Assembly: GCA_030077755.1 (NCBI GenBank)
Contig: JAQJZZ010000014.1
Location: 124,001 to 188,000, forward strand
Source of the DNA: Filosporella fistucella
Lineage: Eukaryota; Ascomycota; Leotiomycetes; Helotiales
Length of the DNA stretch: 64,000 bases
Direction of reading: 5' to 3'
This document shows positions 12,420-23,205 of this stretch, in pieces. A program made the translations under genes and the position numbers. The notes under the pieces are model-generated. The model had not been told where the DNA came from. It did no database searches and saw nothing but the letters and a program-made list of their open reading frames with translations. How positions within the stretch are numbered: position 1 is the stretch's first letter; each line of letters starts with the position of its first letter.

Positions 12420-12991
12420 TTCGTAGCTAAAATGTGATGTTTTTGATTTCTTCTGATGCCATACCTACTTCCAAAATATATGTGAGACTAGTGAATACAG
12501 GAAACGTGAAACTGTTTTGAGACCGGAATAACGCCTGAATGTTGTGATCAATTCCGATAATTGACTGCATGTATCAGTGTATACTTTCTCTCCGAAACCA
12601 TCTATATTGGTCTCGTTTTGGTTGATCTTGATGTACTTATCCTATGTCCTGACCGCCGCATAATCTCAACCACCTCCTTGGGACGAGACCTGCATACCGA
12701 CCTGCCAACACATCTGCAGAATTACCCAGATGAACCACGAAGTTTTCATCACAACAAACACACGAGGGCAAAGCTTGATCTGCATCCAGGATCCAGATTA
12801 AATTGAGCTAGAGGATATTTGTTGCACGTCGAGGCATTTCAGCCCCCAAAGTGTCCCGTAGAAAAAGAGCTTCGGGTATGGTAGGTGAGGTGCTCGGCCT
12901 AAAAAGGGGACTGCCGTAGAAAACACGCTCGTCGCGTCAACCCAATCTCAACGCGAAAAATCGCCGTATTCTGCAAATCAACTCCGCAACA
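12420..12991. other. Intergenic region between AcrB and primase
   Basis: Holds the AcrB 3' region and the primase promoter. An 81-codon open frame at 12561-12806 has no recognisable feature and is probably chance. A CGCGTCAACC-type stretch near 12934 precedes the primase start, but I would not name a site. Confidence 0.4.
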
Positions 12992-14648
12992 ATGATCCGG
13001 CAAGACTTTTCACGAATTGATCCTAAGAGGAGGACAGTGGTGGATCATAGGAAGAAACAATTTGCGACACCTGCGTATCAGAATTTGGAATACAAACATC
13101 GTTTGAATTTCTACATAACGCCTCCAACAGCGGATATCACACTCGAACAGTTTGAGCAATGGGCTATCGATCGACTAAGAGGTGATGAAATTGCAATTCC
13201 TTCATGAAAATGTACTGACTGAACAGTTCTCGCGGAGTTGGAAGCATGTTCATTCAGAAACAAGTCGCTGCCAGAGACAGCGGCACATATGAAGCCCCTC
13301 CTTGATAAATACCTTCCTCTCGCGTCATCAGCCTCGAATTCTACTACCCTACAAGCTGAGCGGCAGAAAGACCATTATAGCCATTTTATACTCCGGCTCG
13401 CTTTTGCATCGACAGAAGATCTGCGGAGACGGTTCTCGAGGGTCGAGTCGATGCTTTTTAGATTGAGATTCGAGAGTGATATTATAAAAGAGAGACAGGC
13501 GTTCGTGGAGACGTTGAACCTGGATTGGGAGGTCGTGAGTGAGGACGAGAGAAATGACTTTGCGGAGCAGTTAAAAGCTGCTGGTGGAGGGTTTCCCAAG
13601 AGGATTGAGGAGGAAAGCTATTTTAAGGTTGATTGGGAGAGAGTGCCAGAGTTGGTGGAGAGTAGGAGGGTGTTTTTGAGAGCGGGAAAAGCATATGTTC
13701 CGAGTAGCAGTCAGCTTTCTATGGTTGTTGCGGACTTCACAAGCAGGTTGGACAAGGCCTTGGAGGTATGTGACAACTCTTTCTATGGTATTAGAAAGCT
13801 AATTTCGTAGATGACTTCGAGAGCTTTACCACGTCTGGATGAGGATGATCGACTCACGCCAATACTCGCTCATCTTTCCCAGAACTTTACGACACCAGAT
13901 GCCAACTATTCGAGTTCTGCAACCGCTCTGCCTGGAGCTGATATCTCAGCTCGCAATGTTGATGCTCTCTCCTCTTCATTCCCATTATGCATGCAAAATC
14001 TGCATCGTTCTCTTCGCCGGGACGCCCATCTCAAGCATTTCGGTCGTTTCCAATACACCCTCTTCCTAAAAGGCATCGGATTAAACCTGGAAGAGTGCTT
14101 GGTTTTCTGGCGTTCCTCCTTCAGCAAAATTACAGATGATGTATTTAATAAGGAATACAGATACAATGTTCGCCACGTGTATGGCGATGTAGGTGGTGAT
14201 TCGAATAGGAGAGGGAATGGATACAGCCCACTCTCGTGCCAGAAAATTCTCACGGAACATCCGCCTGGACCAGGGGAAGCACACGGTTGTCCATACAGAC
14301 ATTTTAGTATTGATAACCTCACGGCTTTGCTCCAAGCCGTCGGAGTGAAGGATCAGGAAGTGTTGAGGGGTGTAAAAGAGGATAAGGAGAAGACCAAATT
14401 TCATTTGGCTTGTAACAGGTAGGTCCTATCGTGTGTTCCCAGCGGCTGTTTTACTAACGAGCAACAGAGTCTTCGAATATGTCCATAAACAGGAAATCAA
14501 GAAGGTCAAAGATGAAGGTACTTGGGGAGCAGCACAATTAGAGACGATAGTGCATCCAAATGAGTACTTCAAACGGAGTTACTTATTGAAAAATCTGGGA
14601 AGCAAGCCAACCGAGGAGGAGAAGCAAGATACGAAGATGGAGGATTAG
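12992..14648 (+). CDS. PRI2: DNA primase large subunit (Pri2/p58)
   Basis: Subunit of the DNA polymerase alpha-primase complex that starts replication primers. I read four exons: 12992-13181, 13227-13765, 13811-14418 and 14468-14648, giving about 505 residues. Intron 1 (GTGATG donor, 45 nt) must be removed, because the family motif reads DRLR joined to VLAELEACSFRNKS. The C-terminal half contains the four cysteines of the family's 4Fe-4S cluster: PLCMQNLH, PLSCQKIL, HGCPYRHF and HLACNR. Between the first two lies the conserved LRRDAHLKHFGRFQYTLFLK segment. The N-terminal domain (about residues 20-240) contains YHRL/EYKHRLNFY-type and HFILRLAF elements. All key residues appear intact. It is an essential gene, unlike the decayed accessory genes elsewhere in the window. 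Confidence 0.93.
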
Positions 14649-15770
14649 ATGTGATTATTGGGAAGTGGGAAAGGATATAGGCATGTGGATAGTTGGTGTC
14701 TGGCGTTTTGGGTGGGTAATGATGCGATGAATGATATCTATTGGATGGCACTCATCGCGGGTATAGCAGATTATGAATATGAGCTTTTCACCAGAGGTCA
14801 AGGACCATTGCATCCCATTTTGGGTGTGTATCTGAATCTGTGGTCGTAGTTTTCAAGCTAGATAAAGAGAGAGCTTAATCCACAGTTGGAAGTGAATATC
14901 TTGATTGTCTATAGTGTTAAGTTCTCTGGAATCAATGTTCTGAGAATTTCTCTTGCGCACAGAGTTTCATCCTTCAAATGGCCTCACTTTCCGCTTTCGA
15001 CATCAAATTTGCACTTTATAGTCGAGCAGCTACTGAAAATGGGACGCCTTGGGATGGGACGGGTTTGGCATTCTAGTCTCCCAATTTCCCATTAAGTTTT
15101 GTAGAATCAGCACCCATTGAGTTCTGCGAAGAGCCGTGGGACAAAGCGCAAAGATGCAATATGCAACAAAGTCCTCTAATACCTCAAGTGAAGCTCTAGT
15201 GTTTGCGTTGCAACCTAAATTCAAGGGTGTGGTTCTACAATGACTGCACGGTTCCACGATGAGTTCGCGGAAGTGACCTTTGTGTAACGGGGCGGGATCC
15301 GATATTCAACAATTCTGAGCAGACTAAATGTGCTGTATGTATTCCAGACTCTATACGGATTTTTGATGTGCAACAAGCCTAACCTGGAGAGGCGTGTATT
15401 TTTGTGATGCTTCATCTTCAACTACCCCACGCTCTTTTTAGACATACCCTAGTAGGCTGGACACGCTCTAAAGAATCAATTTTTTTCTTCGGCTTATAGA
15501 TTACGCTTAAGATGATTGAGCATCATTCCAAAACACTCAACCTTCAATGTTTGCCCTGCTTACTGGCTTGCTTCCATGCGCAGCGGATCAGCAGGAGAGA
15601 AATTCAGCCGCAAAGTAAGGCGGGGTAATTCATGGTGCAAGACATAAGACATAAAGGGGCAACTAACCGAAGTCGCCAACCTCACAACGTTCCACAGGGA
15701 CTGTACATATACGTACCTCCATACAAGTATATCATAAGGCAAATAATACCTTGAGTAAATTCTGAAATCA
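14649..15770. other. Intergenic, no supported gene
   Basis: Only short open frames in competing directions and no splice-joined model. The end of the interval (from about 15660) is the promoter of the DUF4267 gene. Confidence 0.4.
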
Positions 15771-16160
15771 ATGTCACCACCATCCAACAATCTCCCTCCT
15801 CTCCTCTCTGTCTCCGCCCTCTCAGTAGCAGGCGGCTATACAACCCTTGGTTTCCTCGCCATCACCCGTCCAGCGATAACAGCACGTCTTCTCGGTGCCC
15901 ATACCAGCTCTTTCGACCGCAGTCACCGGCTTCTGACTGCTCTACTCGGCGCCAGAGATCTTAGTATTGGAGCTGCACTCTTTGCATTAGCGTATCAAAG
16001 AGAGTGGAAAGCGATGGGGACACTGATTTTGAGTGGAGGGATTTTGTGTGCGGCTGATGTGATAGCTGCTGCGAGAGGGGAATGGCCTTTTATGGGTGCT
16101 GTGTTAGGTGCCGGAGCGGCGTTGTGGATGGGAATTGGGGTGTGGGTTCTCGGGGCTTGA
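15771..16160 (+). CDS. DUF4267-type small integral membrane protein
   Basis: Intronless, 129 residues. Four hydrophobic segments lie at about residues 12-30, 53-73, 83-98 and 105-127, and the protein ends in VWVLGA. The LLTALLGARDLSIG segment, with R-D after the second helix start, is characteristic of DUF4267 membrane proteins in fungi and bacteria. There is no cleavable signal peptide; the first hydrophobic segment is probably a signal anchor. The function of the family is not known. It has no operon-like partner: the next gene downstream is 760 bases away across a degenerate repeat. Confidence 0.75.
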   Translation: MSPPSNNLPPLLSVSALSVAGGYTTLGFLAITRPAITARLLGAHTSSFDRSHRLLTALLGARDLSIGAALFALAYQREWKAMGTLILSGGILCAADVIAAARGEWPFMGAVLGAGAALWMGIGVWVLGA

Positions 16161-16369
16161 GGGGAGGTTTCTGGTTTGGACTGCAAGTGCCAAAAACCAG
16201 AATTGAGGTTTTGTTCTTGCTGTCAGTTGACTCAACAAAGATTCCACTCAACAAGTTCTGTATTTGGTATTTCAATGATATTGATGCATCACATTCGCTC
16301 ATTAAAAGACGCATTTTTCCAATGTTGCATGGCGTCAAGTATCAAGTCCTTGGAGAGTTACCAGGAGAA

Positions 16370-16770
16370 GTTCGGGCCAACCTCGGGATAACTTCGGCTT
16401 TTCTCTCACTATCATGCTGAATGACTTACTTTGAATTTGTAGGATTATAGGAATTGGAGGTATTCACCCTGCACTCCGACTTCTTTTTTAAATAGAAACA
16501 TCGGGAAATTACTGTGATAACACCGGTTCATCACCGGAACAACTCTGGCTTGCTATTAACATCAATCTGAATAGCGTACGCCAAATTTACAAACAACAGG
16601 AATTGTAGTTATTCACTCTGCGCCCTTCCTTCACTGTTAATAGAATCGTTGGGTACTTTTGTGTTAACTCCGGCCCATTCCCAAGACAACCTCGGCTTTG
16701 TTCATATTGTCGATTTGTATGACTTACTTGAAATATGTAGACAATAGGAACTGGAGCTATTCACCGCACG
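16370..16770. repeat. Degenerate tandem repeat, period about 148 bp, three copies
   Basis: The anchor TATTCAC(C/T) recurs at 16461, 16610 and 16758, spacings of 149 and 148 bases. Around each anchor the same succession of elements appears: an AAC(C/T)TCGGC or AACTCTGGC block, an AT-rich middle with (in copies 1 and 3) atgactta, then TAGGAAYTG or CAGGAATTG, the anchor, and AATAGAA followed by a TCGGG or TTGGG block. Copies 1 and 2 also share the segment after the anchor; copy 3 loses similarity there. There is no coding frame through it. It lies just upstream of the gene starting at 16921. Confidence 0.65.
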
Positions 16771-16920
16771 GCACTTGTTGTTCAGGTCGCCGTCAATCTC
16801 CTTCTTCACAGCTTAACAATCTCAGATCTAAATAATTTCTTCACAAACATCTCCCACTCACATCATCCAAACGCTCACAACTACGAAAGCATTCATCAAA
16901 CTCCTCTCCGGAAACACAAA

Positions 16921-17481
16921 ATGGATACACAGACGAAGACTGGACCTGCTGCGAAGAAGCAGCCACCTCATGCTGCTCCCACAGCTGAGGAGGCAGCTCG
17001 CATCCTCACCAAGACCGAGGCAGAACGGAAGAAGGCGAGGAAGCAGAGACAGAAGGAGGAGCTGGAAGACCTGGCGGATGACGAGTTTATCGCCCCTGGA
17101 CGAGGAATCTATGGTGAAATAGTATACAGAAAGTACAAAAACAAGGTTGAGGGGGTAAGCTACACAAACTTCATCGTCCAGTGTACCGGACGATATTTGA
17201 TCTGAACTATCGGACGAAGCTAACTCTGATAGCTTGACCAACTTGAGGATGCAGTCAAGGGCTACGACGCATTGGCATTAAAAGTCATTGATAAGGGGGA
17301 GGAAGTCCTTCGTCTTCTTCGCGGAGTTTTGAGCGGAGAGATCGACCCTGATGATGTACCAGATCTTGATACTCTCAAATTTGACGACTTAAAGCGGGAG
17401 CTCACTTCGCTCGAAATTATGTCGAGGTTCAACAACTACGTCCAGAATCACTGGAAGCCTGAGGAACCTTCAAGCACTTAG
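16921..17481 (+). CDS. Conserved-looking small hypothetical protein
   Basis: Two exons (16921-17154 and 17233-17481) joined in phase 0 across a GTAAGC...TAG intron of 78 nt, giving about 160 residues. I do not recognise a family. Residues 1-60 are alanine/lysine-rich with a basic helix (ERKKARKQRQKEELEDL). Then comes an EFIAPGRGIYGEIVYRKY motif, and the C-terminal half is acidic and helical (EVLRLLRGVLSGEIDPDDV, then LKRELTSLEIMSRFNNYVQ). The clean splice join between two non-random exons is the main evidence that it is real. There is no signal peptide or membrane segment, so it is probably cytosolic or nuclear. The leader begins right after the 148-bp repeat. Confidence 0.65.
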
Positions 17482-18421
17482 ATTTCTTCCCTTCAGCATG
17501 AAGCCCTAACTCTTACTAGATTTCCGGATACCCTTCTGCGTCATTCTGCCTTTTCCCATTTCTGGCACTGGGTCGATTTTCAACACATCATTCTGTGCTG
17601 TTCAATGCACCTACCATTGACAATCGATTTTCGCAGCTGGAGGATCGATACACATCAATTTGCACTTTTCAATACGGCGTCACTATTCTATGCTCTGTTT
17701 CTGCTCTTGGAAGGCGCCCTCCACGCGTTGCTTTTCCGGTTTTCACAAAGTATGCTCTACTTCCACGATCAGGCGAAGCGACACACAATTCTCTGCGCTG
17801 CATTTTTCACGCAATTACAACGTTGAGTATTCATTCTGCTTCTAGAGTCCTGGGAGGCTCAATGCATGCCGCTCCACTCTGTGCACCATTTCCGGTTTGA
17901 AGCCAACCGCCTCATTGAAATTTCTACATCGCCGCCGCTTTCTGTTTCCTACATTCTACAATCGATTCTTTATCCTGCGCCGCTTTCAGCCTCCGATACT
18001 ACACCAACACAACGCTTATTCTGCCTGGAAATGGACACAGCTCTGAGATTATCTGGGTGAGCAGCTAATTGTATTCGCTGCTGCAAATTTGGTTTTTGCC
18101 GCCAGTCTGCTGTATTCAAGAGTACCTCTCTCAAGCTCTTTCGGCCACCGTCTGGCACGCGTACGGTCTCTCTACGGCAAATCATTACATCACGGTCCGG
18201 AGGGTACATCTTCAGCACACATCGCACTGTGGTCTGGGGAGTTTCCTTCCAAACCACACTGCATAAAGCTCCGGAGGATATTTCTCTGTTGCAGATCATT
18301 GCATCATGGTTGCCGCCCCTTTTCTGCACACTTCACAATCACATCATGGCGCTTTCCCATTTTGTCAAAATGCATTCAAATGCTTTCCATAGCTACAAGA
18401 ATGCAACACCCTTGTCAAATA
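17482..18421. other. Pyrimidine-rich gene-free stretch
   Basis: Lies between the 3' ends of two convergent genes. It is unusually rich in TTCTGC/GCCGCC words on the plus strand and has weak internal repetition: for example CAAATCATTACATCACGGT near 18178 and CAGATCATTGCATCATGGT near 18293, about 115 bases apart. Overlapping open frames exist on both strands but none resembles a protein. Confidence 0.4.
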
Positions 18422-20249
18422 CTATATCTGCAATGTGAGATTCAGCCGCAAACTTGGGATTATAGCCTCCGTAACTCTTCCCTCCCCATCCCGCAAGAAA
18501 ATAAATCTATCGGCACTCTCACCACCGTAGAATAATGCTCCGCCAGTAAACCAAAGCCCGCAAAAGCGCTCTCGCTCATATAACCGAGGTAGGTCGCTCT
18601 CGTAAACATCATCCAAAGCATCGTATTGTAGCCTCCATTCCTGCTCAATGCCCCTCTCCACTTCTCTTGTTACATCAGTCGGATATAGTCTCCAATCTCC
18701 TGTCAACCTTCCGATATTCACGGGCTGATTCTCAAATAGAGTCTTGATCGACTCCAACATATCAGTTCCATTCCGAGTTAGATTCAGTATTCGCAGACCG
18801 GGTCCTTGATCGATCGCTACTATCATTTCATCCTCTCCACCTGTGTATGTGCCTGTATATACCCTGCTTTCTTCCCTTGTTCTGGTTTCAATAGAAGGCA
18901 TGAATGTAGAAAGCAAAGCATCCACCAGCGGCCCTTGTGCTTCCGTCCCTCTTCCTCCTGCAGTGAGAACCACATAGCCTATCCCGTATTGATCAATAAC
19001 TCCCATGCTAGCTTGATAACCGATTGCTGTACCCCCCTTCGTGTAGATGTCGATTGTATGTGGGTGTTCCGGAGTAAGGTTTTGAGTCCTGTAGATTTCC
19101 CACGGACGGCCAACAAGAGTGCTGAGACGAGTGGTTGTAGAGATAGGTTTGAGGAAGAGGTGGGCCTCAGCTTTTGTGAGGAGAGAGTTATTTGATTTTG
19201 TGGAAATGAGGGAGAGGAGGAGGGATGAGATATCGTGGGTGCTGGAGAATAGACCGCCGCCTCTGCAGAGAGTTAGAAAACACAAGCTAGAAGTGCGAAA
19301 GCCTTGTCTGCAATCTGAAAGAAATGACTTACGGCGCATTGTCGGCATAATCAGATCCCCAACTATCCTCTACCGGTGGTATTACAGCTCTGTCATCTAT
19401 CCCTGGGGAGACCCCTGTGTTTGTCATAGCCAATGGTCCAACAATCTCTTCCTGAATAAGTGTAGAATAGTTCTTCCCCGTAGCTACCACTGTTGCAAAT
19501 GAAATCAAGGCAAAAGCTAGGGTTGAGTATACGGGATGCAAATTGGGTGTTGAGACGGGAGGAGCAGATATAAGATTCTGGAAGAGTTCTAGGTCGCAAT
19601 TCGTTAGCGAGGCAGAAAAGGGGGGAGGATAAGCGACGAACGTTGTCTTGTGCAGCCCGGGTTAAGACCAATAATATTACAATTTGGGAATTCGGAGTTA
19701 GGGATATGTGGAAAACCTAGAGATTGGAAGGCAGGAACGAGGTAAAAGATTTCCGGAAACCCGACTGTGGCTTATTAGACTGATGGCTGGCGGAGAACAT
19801 GTGTGTGAAAATTCGCTGCGCTGTCGGAGTGGGGTGAGACTCACAAGTTGGTGGTATGCCAGAAAAATGATCTGCTAAAGAACCCAGAGTGATCCAATGA
19901 GGTATTGACTATCACCATCTGCATGCTTTGTTCCATGCACGTTGTTTGCTGCCGAATGATGGTATTCCCAAAGGGGGTCGCTGGGGGTAGTGTCAAGCGA
20001 GACTAGAGCGATGGAGAAGGAGATGTTCGGTATGAACCATGGTACGGAGAGGTTTCCAGCGATTGCAGCGTCGAGAGTTGCTGTTAGATTGCAGCTGGCA
20101 TCATGTATTGACGGAAAGGTGGAAAGAGTCGTAGGGCGAGGTAGCAGAGGGCCATCTGGTGGGCAAAGGGCAGCGTGAGTGATGAGTGGGAGAGCCAGAA
20201 GTGGTAACATCAAAGGAATAAATCTGGTGTGAAAATCAAGAGAAAACAT
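18422..20249 (-). CDS. Secreted beta-lactamase-like (S12 family) protein lacking its catalytic SxxK segment; probable pseudogene
   Basis: Fungal beta-lactamase/D-Ala-D-Ala-carboxypeptidase-like protein. The start at 20249 gives a signal peptide (MFSLDFHTRFIPLMLPLLALPL). The mature part begins in the usual way (CPPDGPLLP, then WEYHHSAANNVHGTKHADG). At about 19890 the frame reads DSQYLIGS and hits a stop. One frame over, ITLGSLADHFSGIPPT follows immediately, so the roughly 30-40 residues normally between them, including the nucleophile motif SxxK, are absent. A 41-nt GTGATA...TTAG intron (19915-19875) would restore an open frame but not the motif. Downstream exons are well formed (FPEIFYLVPAFQSLGF; PVYSTLAFALIS; GGGLFSSTHD; KGGTAIGYQ) and end at 18422. 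The family's Y-x-N motif reads YST here. The downstream domain is typical, but enzyme activity is very unlikely. Confidence 0.7.
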
Positions 20250-23205
20250 TTTGACAGCCTGTATAACATTCACATACGCTCAATAATATGTTCTCGAAAG
20301 GAGCCGCAATATATACATTTCAGTCCCCATATACAAGACCGGACTCAACCCCATTGTGCATGCTGTTTTGAATAGTTAGATTGCATAGCCAAGTGGATTT
20401 ACTCGTCTTCAATGTTGATCACATGGAGTCGGGTCATCACAGCCCTACAGGAACTTTGTGCAAGGCTCCCAAAATGTGATGCTACTACCAGGTTGGCGAT
20501 ATTGCCTGGAATCCCGGACGTGATCTTTGCTATAAGTCGCAAAGTCGCCAAGTCTGTTACTTAAGACAGGGATTTTCGTATTCAAGCCGCTTGCACTATT
20601 AATGCTTCGGCGGGGAGATTCAAGCCTTAGGAAACCATATGAGTGTTCTATCTCAAATGAGAGAGGGCTAAAGTGAATCACTTATTAAGTCATCTTCGCC
20701 CTTATAGCGTCATGCTGCAGATATTGGGTTGCAAATGGAAAGGCGGGATGCATCACGTGACTAAGATGCTTTCCAGAGCATTTCAAGATCAGTTCGTTCT
20801 AGATCATATAAAGAAAGGAATAAATGTAGATGAGGAGCCTGCTCTTTCAGGCAATGGTCGCTCTTTCTTTTGGTACCAGTGCTTGAAGTCTTCCCAGAGG
20901 TGGGGAAATTCACATGGCACTGTCTTATTTTCTCCAGAGATGATAACTCGAGACCGGTGTCGAATCTCCACATAATTCAGCGCATATCAGGGTTTTTTGA
21001 AAACAGACGCTTAGTGAATTAGCGAGAGACATGTGCTGTAACATGTGATGGAAAGCGAAATCTATACTTCCAAGCCCAGAGAGTCGTAGGCAAGGAAATA
21101 GAAATAATATCTAGTGCTTGGCTAACAAAGTCGGGTACATGTTCTTTATACCAGATGAGCCCAATAGCCAATTACTCATACATAGTCTCAATACACGTGA
21201 AAGGATGTAAATTTATTGTTACTCAAATCTAATCTGAAAAGTAGGGTTTCTTAGGTAGAGGTGAGAAGCTACAGCGGGGCAGCAGGCAGCATTCATTCTG
21301 AAAGCATTTAAGTAAGATGCACTTTGGGCACTATACAAATAGTGTCGAAGCCGGCGTACTTGCACCACCAAGCCGTAAGACTTCCAGACAGACTGATAAG
21401 GGTACTGGAAGCTGTAACGCCAAGAGGTTTTGCACCGACGCGATTGAAGGTGAAGCTATTGTTAGTGGACTGGGCTGCTCAATCTGCACCTTTCAGACTC
21501 TTCATAATCTCAATTCTCATCTTAGCCATTGATTGAGATGTATCTGGGTGAAGGGGCCGAGAAATGGTTTTTCGCTATGAGCTTGAGCATCCACTTTTGA
21601 ATTGCTGAAGAACAAAAAATTCAACTCGATAATTTCAGACACACATACATACACTCCAAAAAATGAGGAGCCGATGAGCTCCCCAAACTCGGGTTGAATC
21701 CAGAAAAATCAAAATTGTAGTTGCAACAGTAGCAAGCAGGAGTCTGCAGCCAGGCATAACGTCGTCTTACCCAATCCACTTCTCACCATTCAAAAGATCT
21801 ACACGCTTGGGCTCCTCGTGAGAGCAAGGTAGCCAGGTGCTCTATCTATCTATACAAGAACGGAACCCAGCCATTCGAATAATTCTCCATTTGCTTCTCA
21901 CCCATCCATACGCTGACAACTTTCGTTGCGGTGTCAAAATCAAATGTGCTCCACATTGCAATAGCCATTTCCCGAAAAGCGTTGAAAGCCGGCATTCCGT
22001 TCTCAGGCACGCATTCAATCTCTTAATGCTCGGATCAAGCAGATCTCTCACGCTGAATTGAATTCCTGGCAGTATCTTTCAGTACAGTGGGAACTTCGTG
22101 TCGATGAATGCTAGAACGAGACATGGTTCCTTTGCGTCCCTGTTCATATAATCTGGAAGAGAGAAAGAGCATTTCGACCAATTTGATTCCTGTTCTTACG
22201 TTACTCATTGCGACTCTAACAATATCTGCGTTTTTAACATGAAGTTTGGAGAGGATTGTAATATTATAAAATCAGTAAGATGCAGAGCAACAACAGAGAA
22301 GCAGCGTAGCGACGAAAGTAATATGCAACGAATAATCTAAGTGTCAAGGAATCTATACTGCGAAGCTACAACCTCTGCTCACGATAGACTGTTCCATCCG
22401 AAGGTATTATGCTTGAGTCGTACGGTGAGCTGCATCAATTCTAGCACCTGTCCGTCACTTGATGGGTTAAGCTCGAAGCTCGATGTAGCTTTGACCCCAA
22501 TTTTGACAGCTTTGTCGTCCAGCTCAGGATCCCACAATGGACCTTCAAATGCAGAAACAGCGTGGCATGACTATAATTTTTCATCGAGGCTCTTGCGGTG
22601 AGAAAACAACACCCCACTCTAGTTCAATCTCGCGACACAATCAACATGAAATCGATATCGTTTTCCACATTATTTATTATCCTCATCCTTTGTTTCTTCA
22701 ACTCGGTGAAGCTTACGAGGTCGTTGTCGAGTCGCTGCACAATCCCTGTAGATGCTAGCTTGTGGTTGCCTCGCCATTCTGAGTGGCTGAAGCTGTCAAC
22801 ATCGGGACCACTAACATCGCAAGAGCTCCCACACCTCCCATCACCCCGCCAGCAGAGCTGAGCAAAGGATCCTGGTGGGTATCCCAAAGAGCGGATCTTG
22901 CCATGTCAATTGCCAGATTCTTGCATTTTATCAAAAGCTTCATGAATCTATCTACCCGCAGACCACCAAGTACACGAAACACAAATCTTGCGTTAGAATT
23001 CCGCCGAGTTGCTTGGGGAACGCCGATAAGACTATTTACAAACGCACGATAACGGACAGCAAACTTCTGACCGCTAAACCATAAGGCTGAACCATTCTCG
23101 AGATACACACGCAGTATCTATCCGCATTCCTCGGGATTATTCAGACGAAGAATCGAACATCCGACTTGAGGGTTTGCTGCCAACCGGCGGCGTATCGCCG
23201 TCGTT
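20250..23205. other. Three kilobases without a resolved gene
   Basis: No confident gene. On the minus strand, 22575-22379 holds a coding-like stretch without its own start (FEGPLWDPELDDKAVKIGVK, stop at 22379), and 23108-22755 holds an open frame with a hydrophobic GGVMGGVGALAMLVV segment. They might be exons of one unrecognised gene, but I could not join them by splice sites. On the plus strand, a signal-like hydrophobic frame begins near 22646 and has no continuation. The last 100 bases are the promoter of the cytochrome b561 gene. Confidence 0.35.

Noticed and set aside
22646..22760. Plus-strand signal-peptide-like start (MKSISFSTLFIILILCFF)
   Set aside because: No continuing domain follows in any spliced frame, and the minus strand looks at least as coding.
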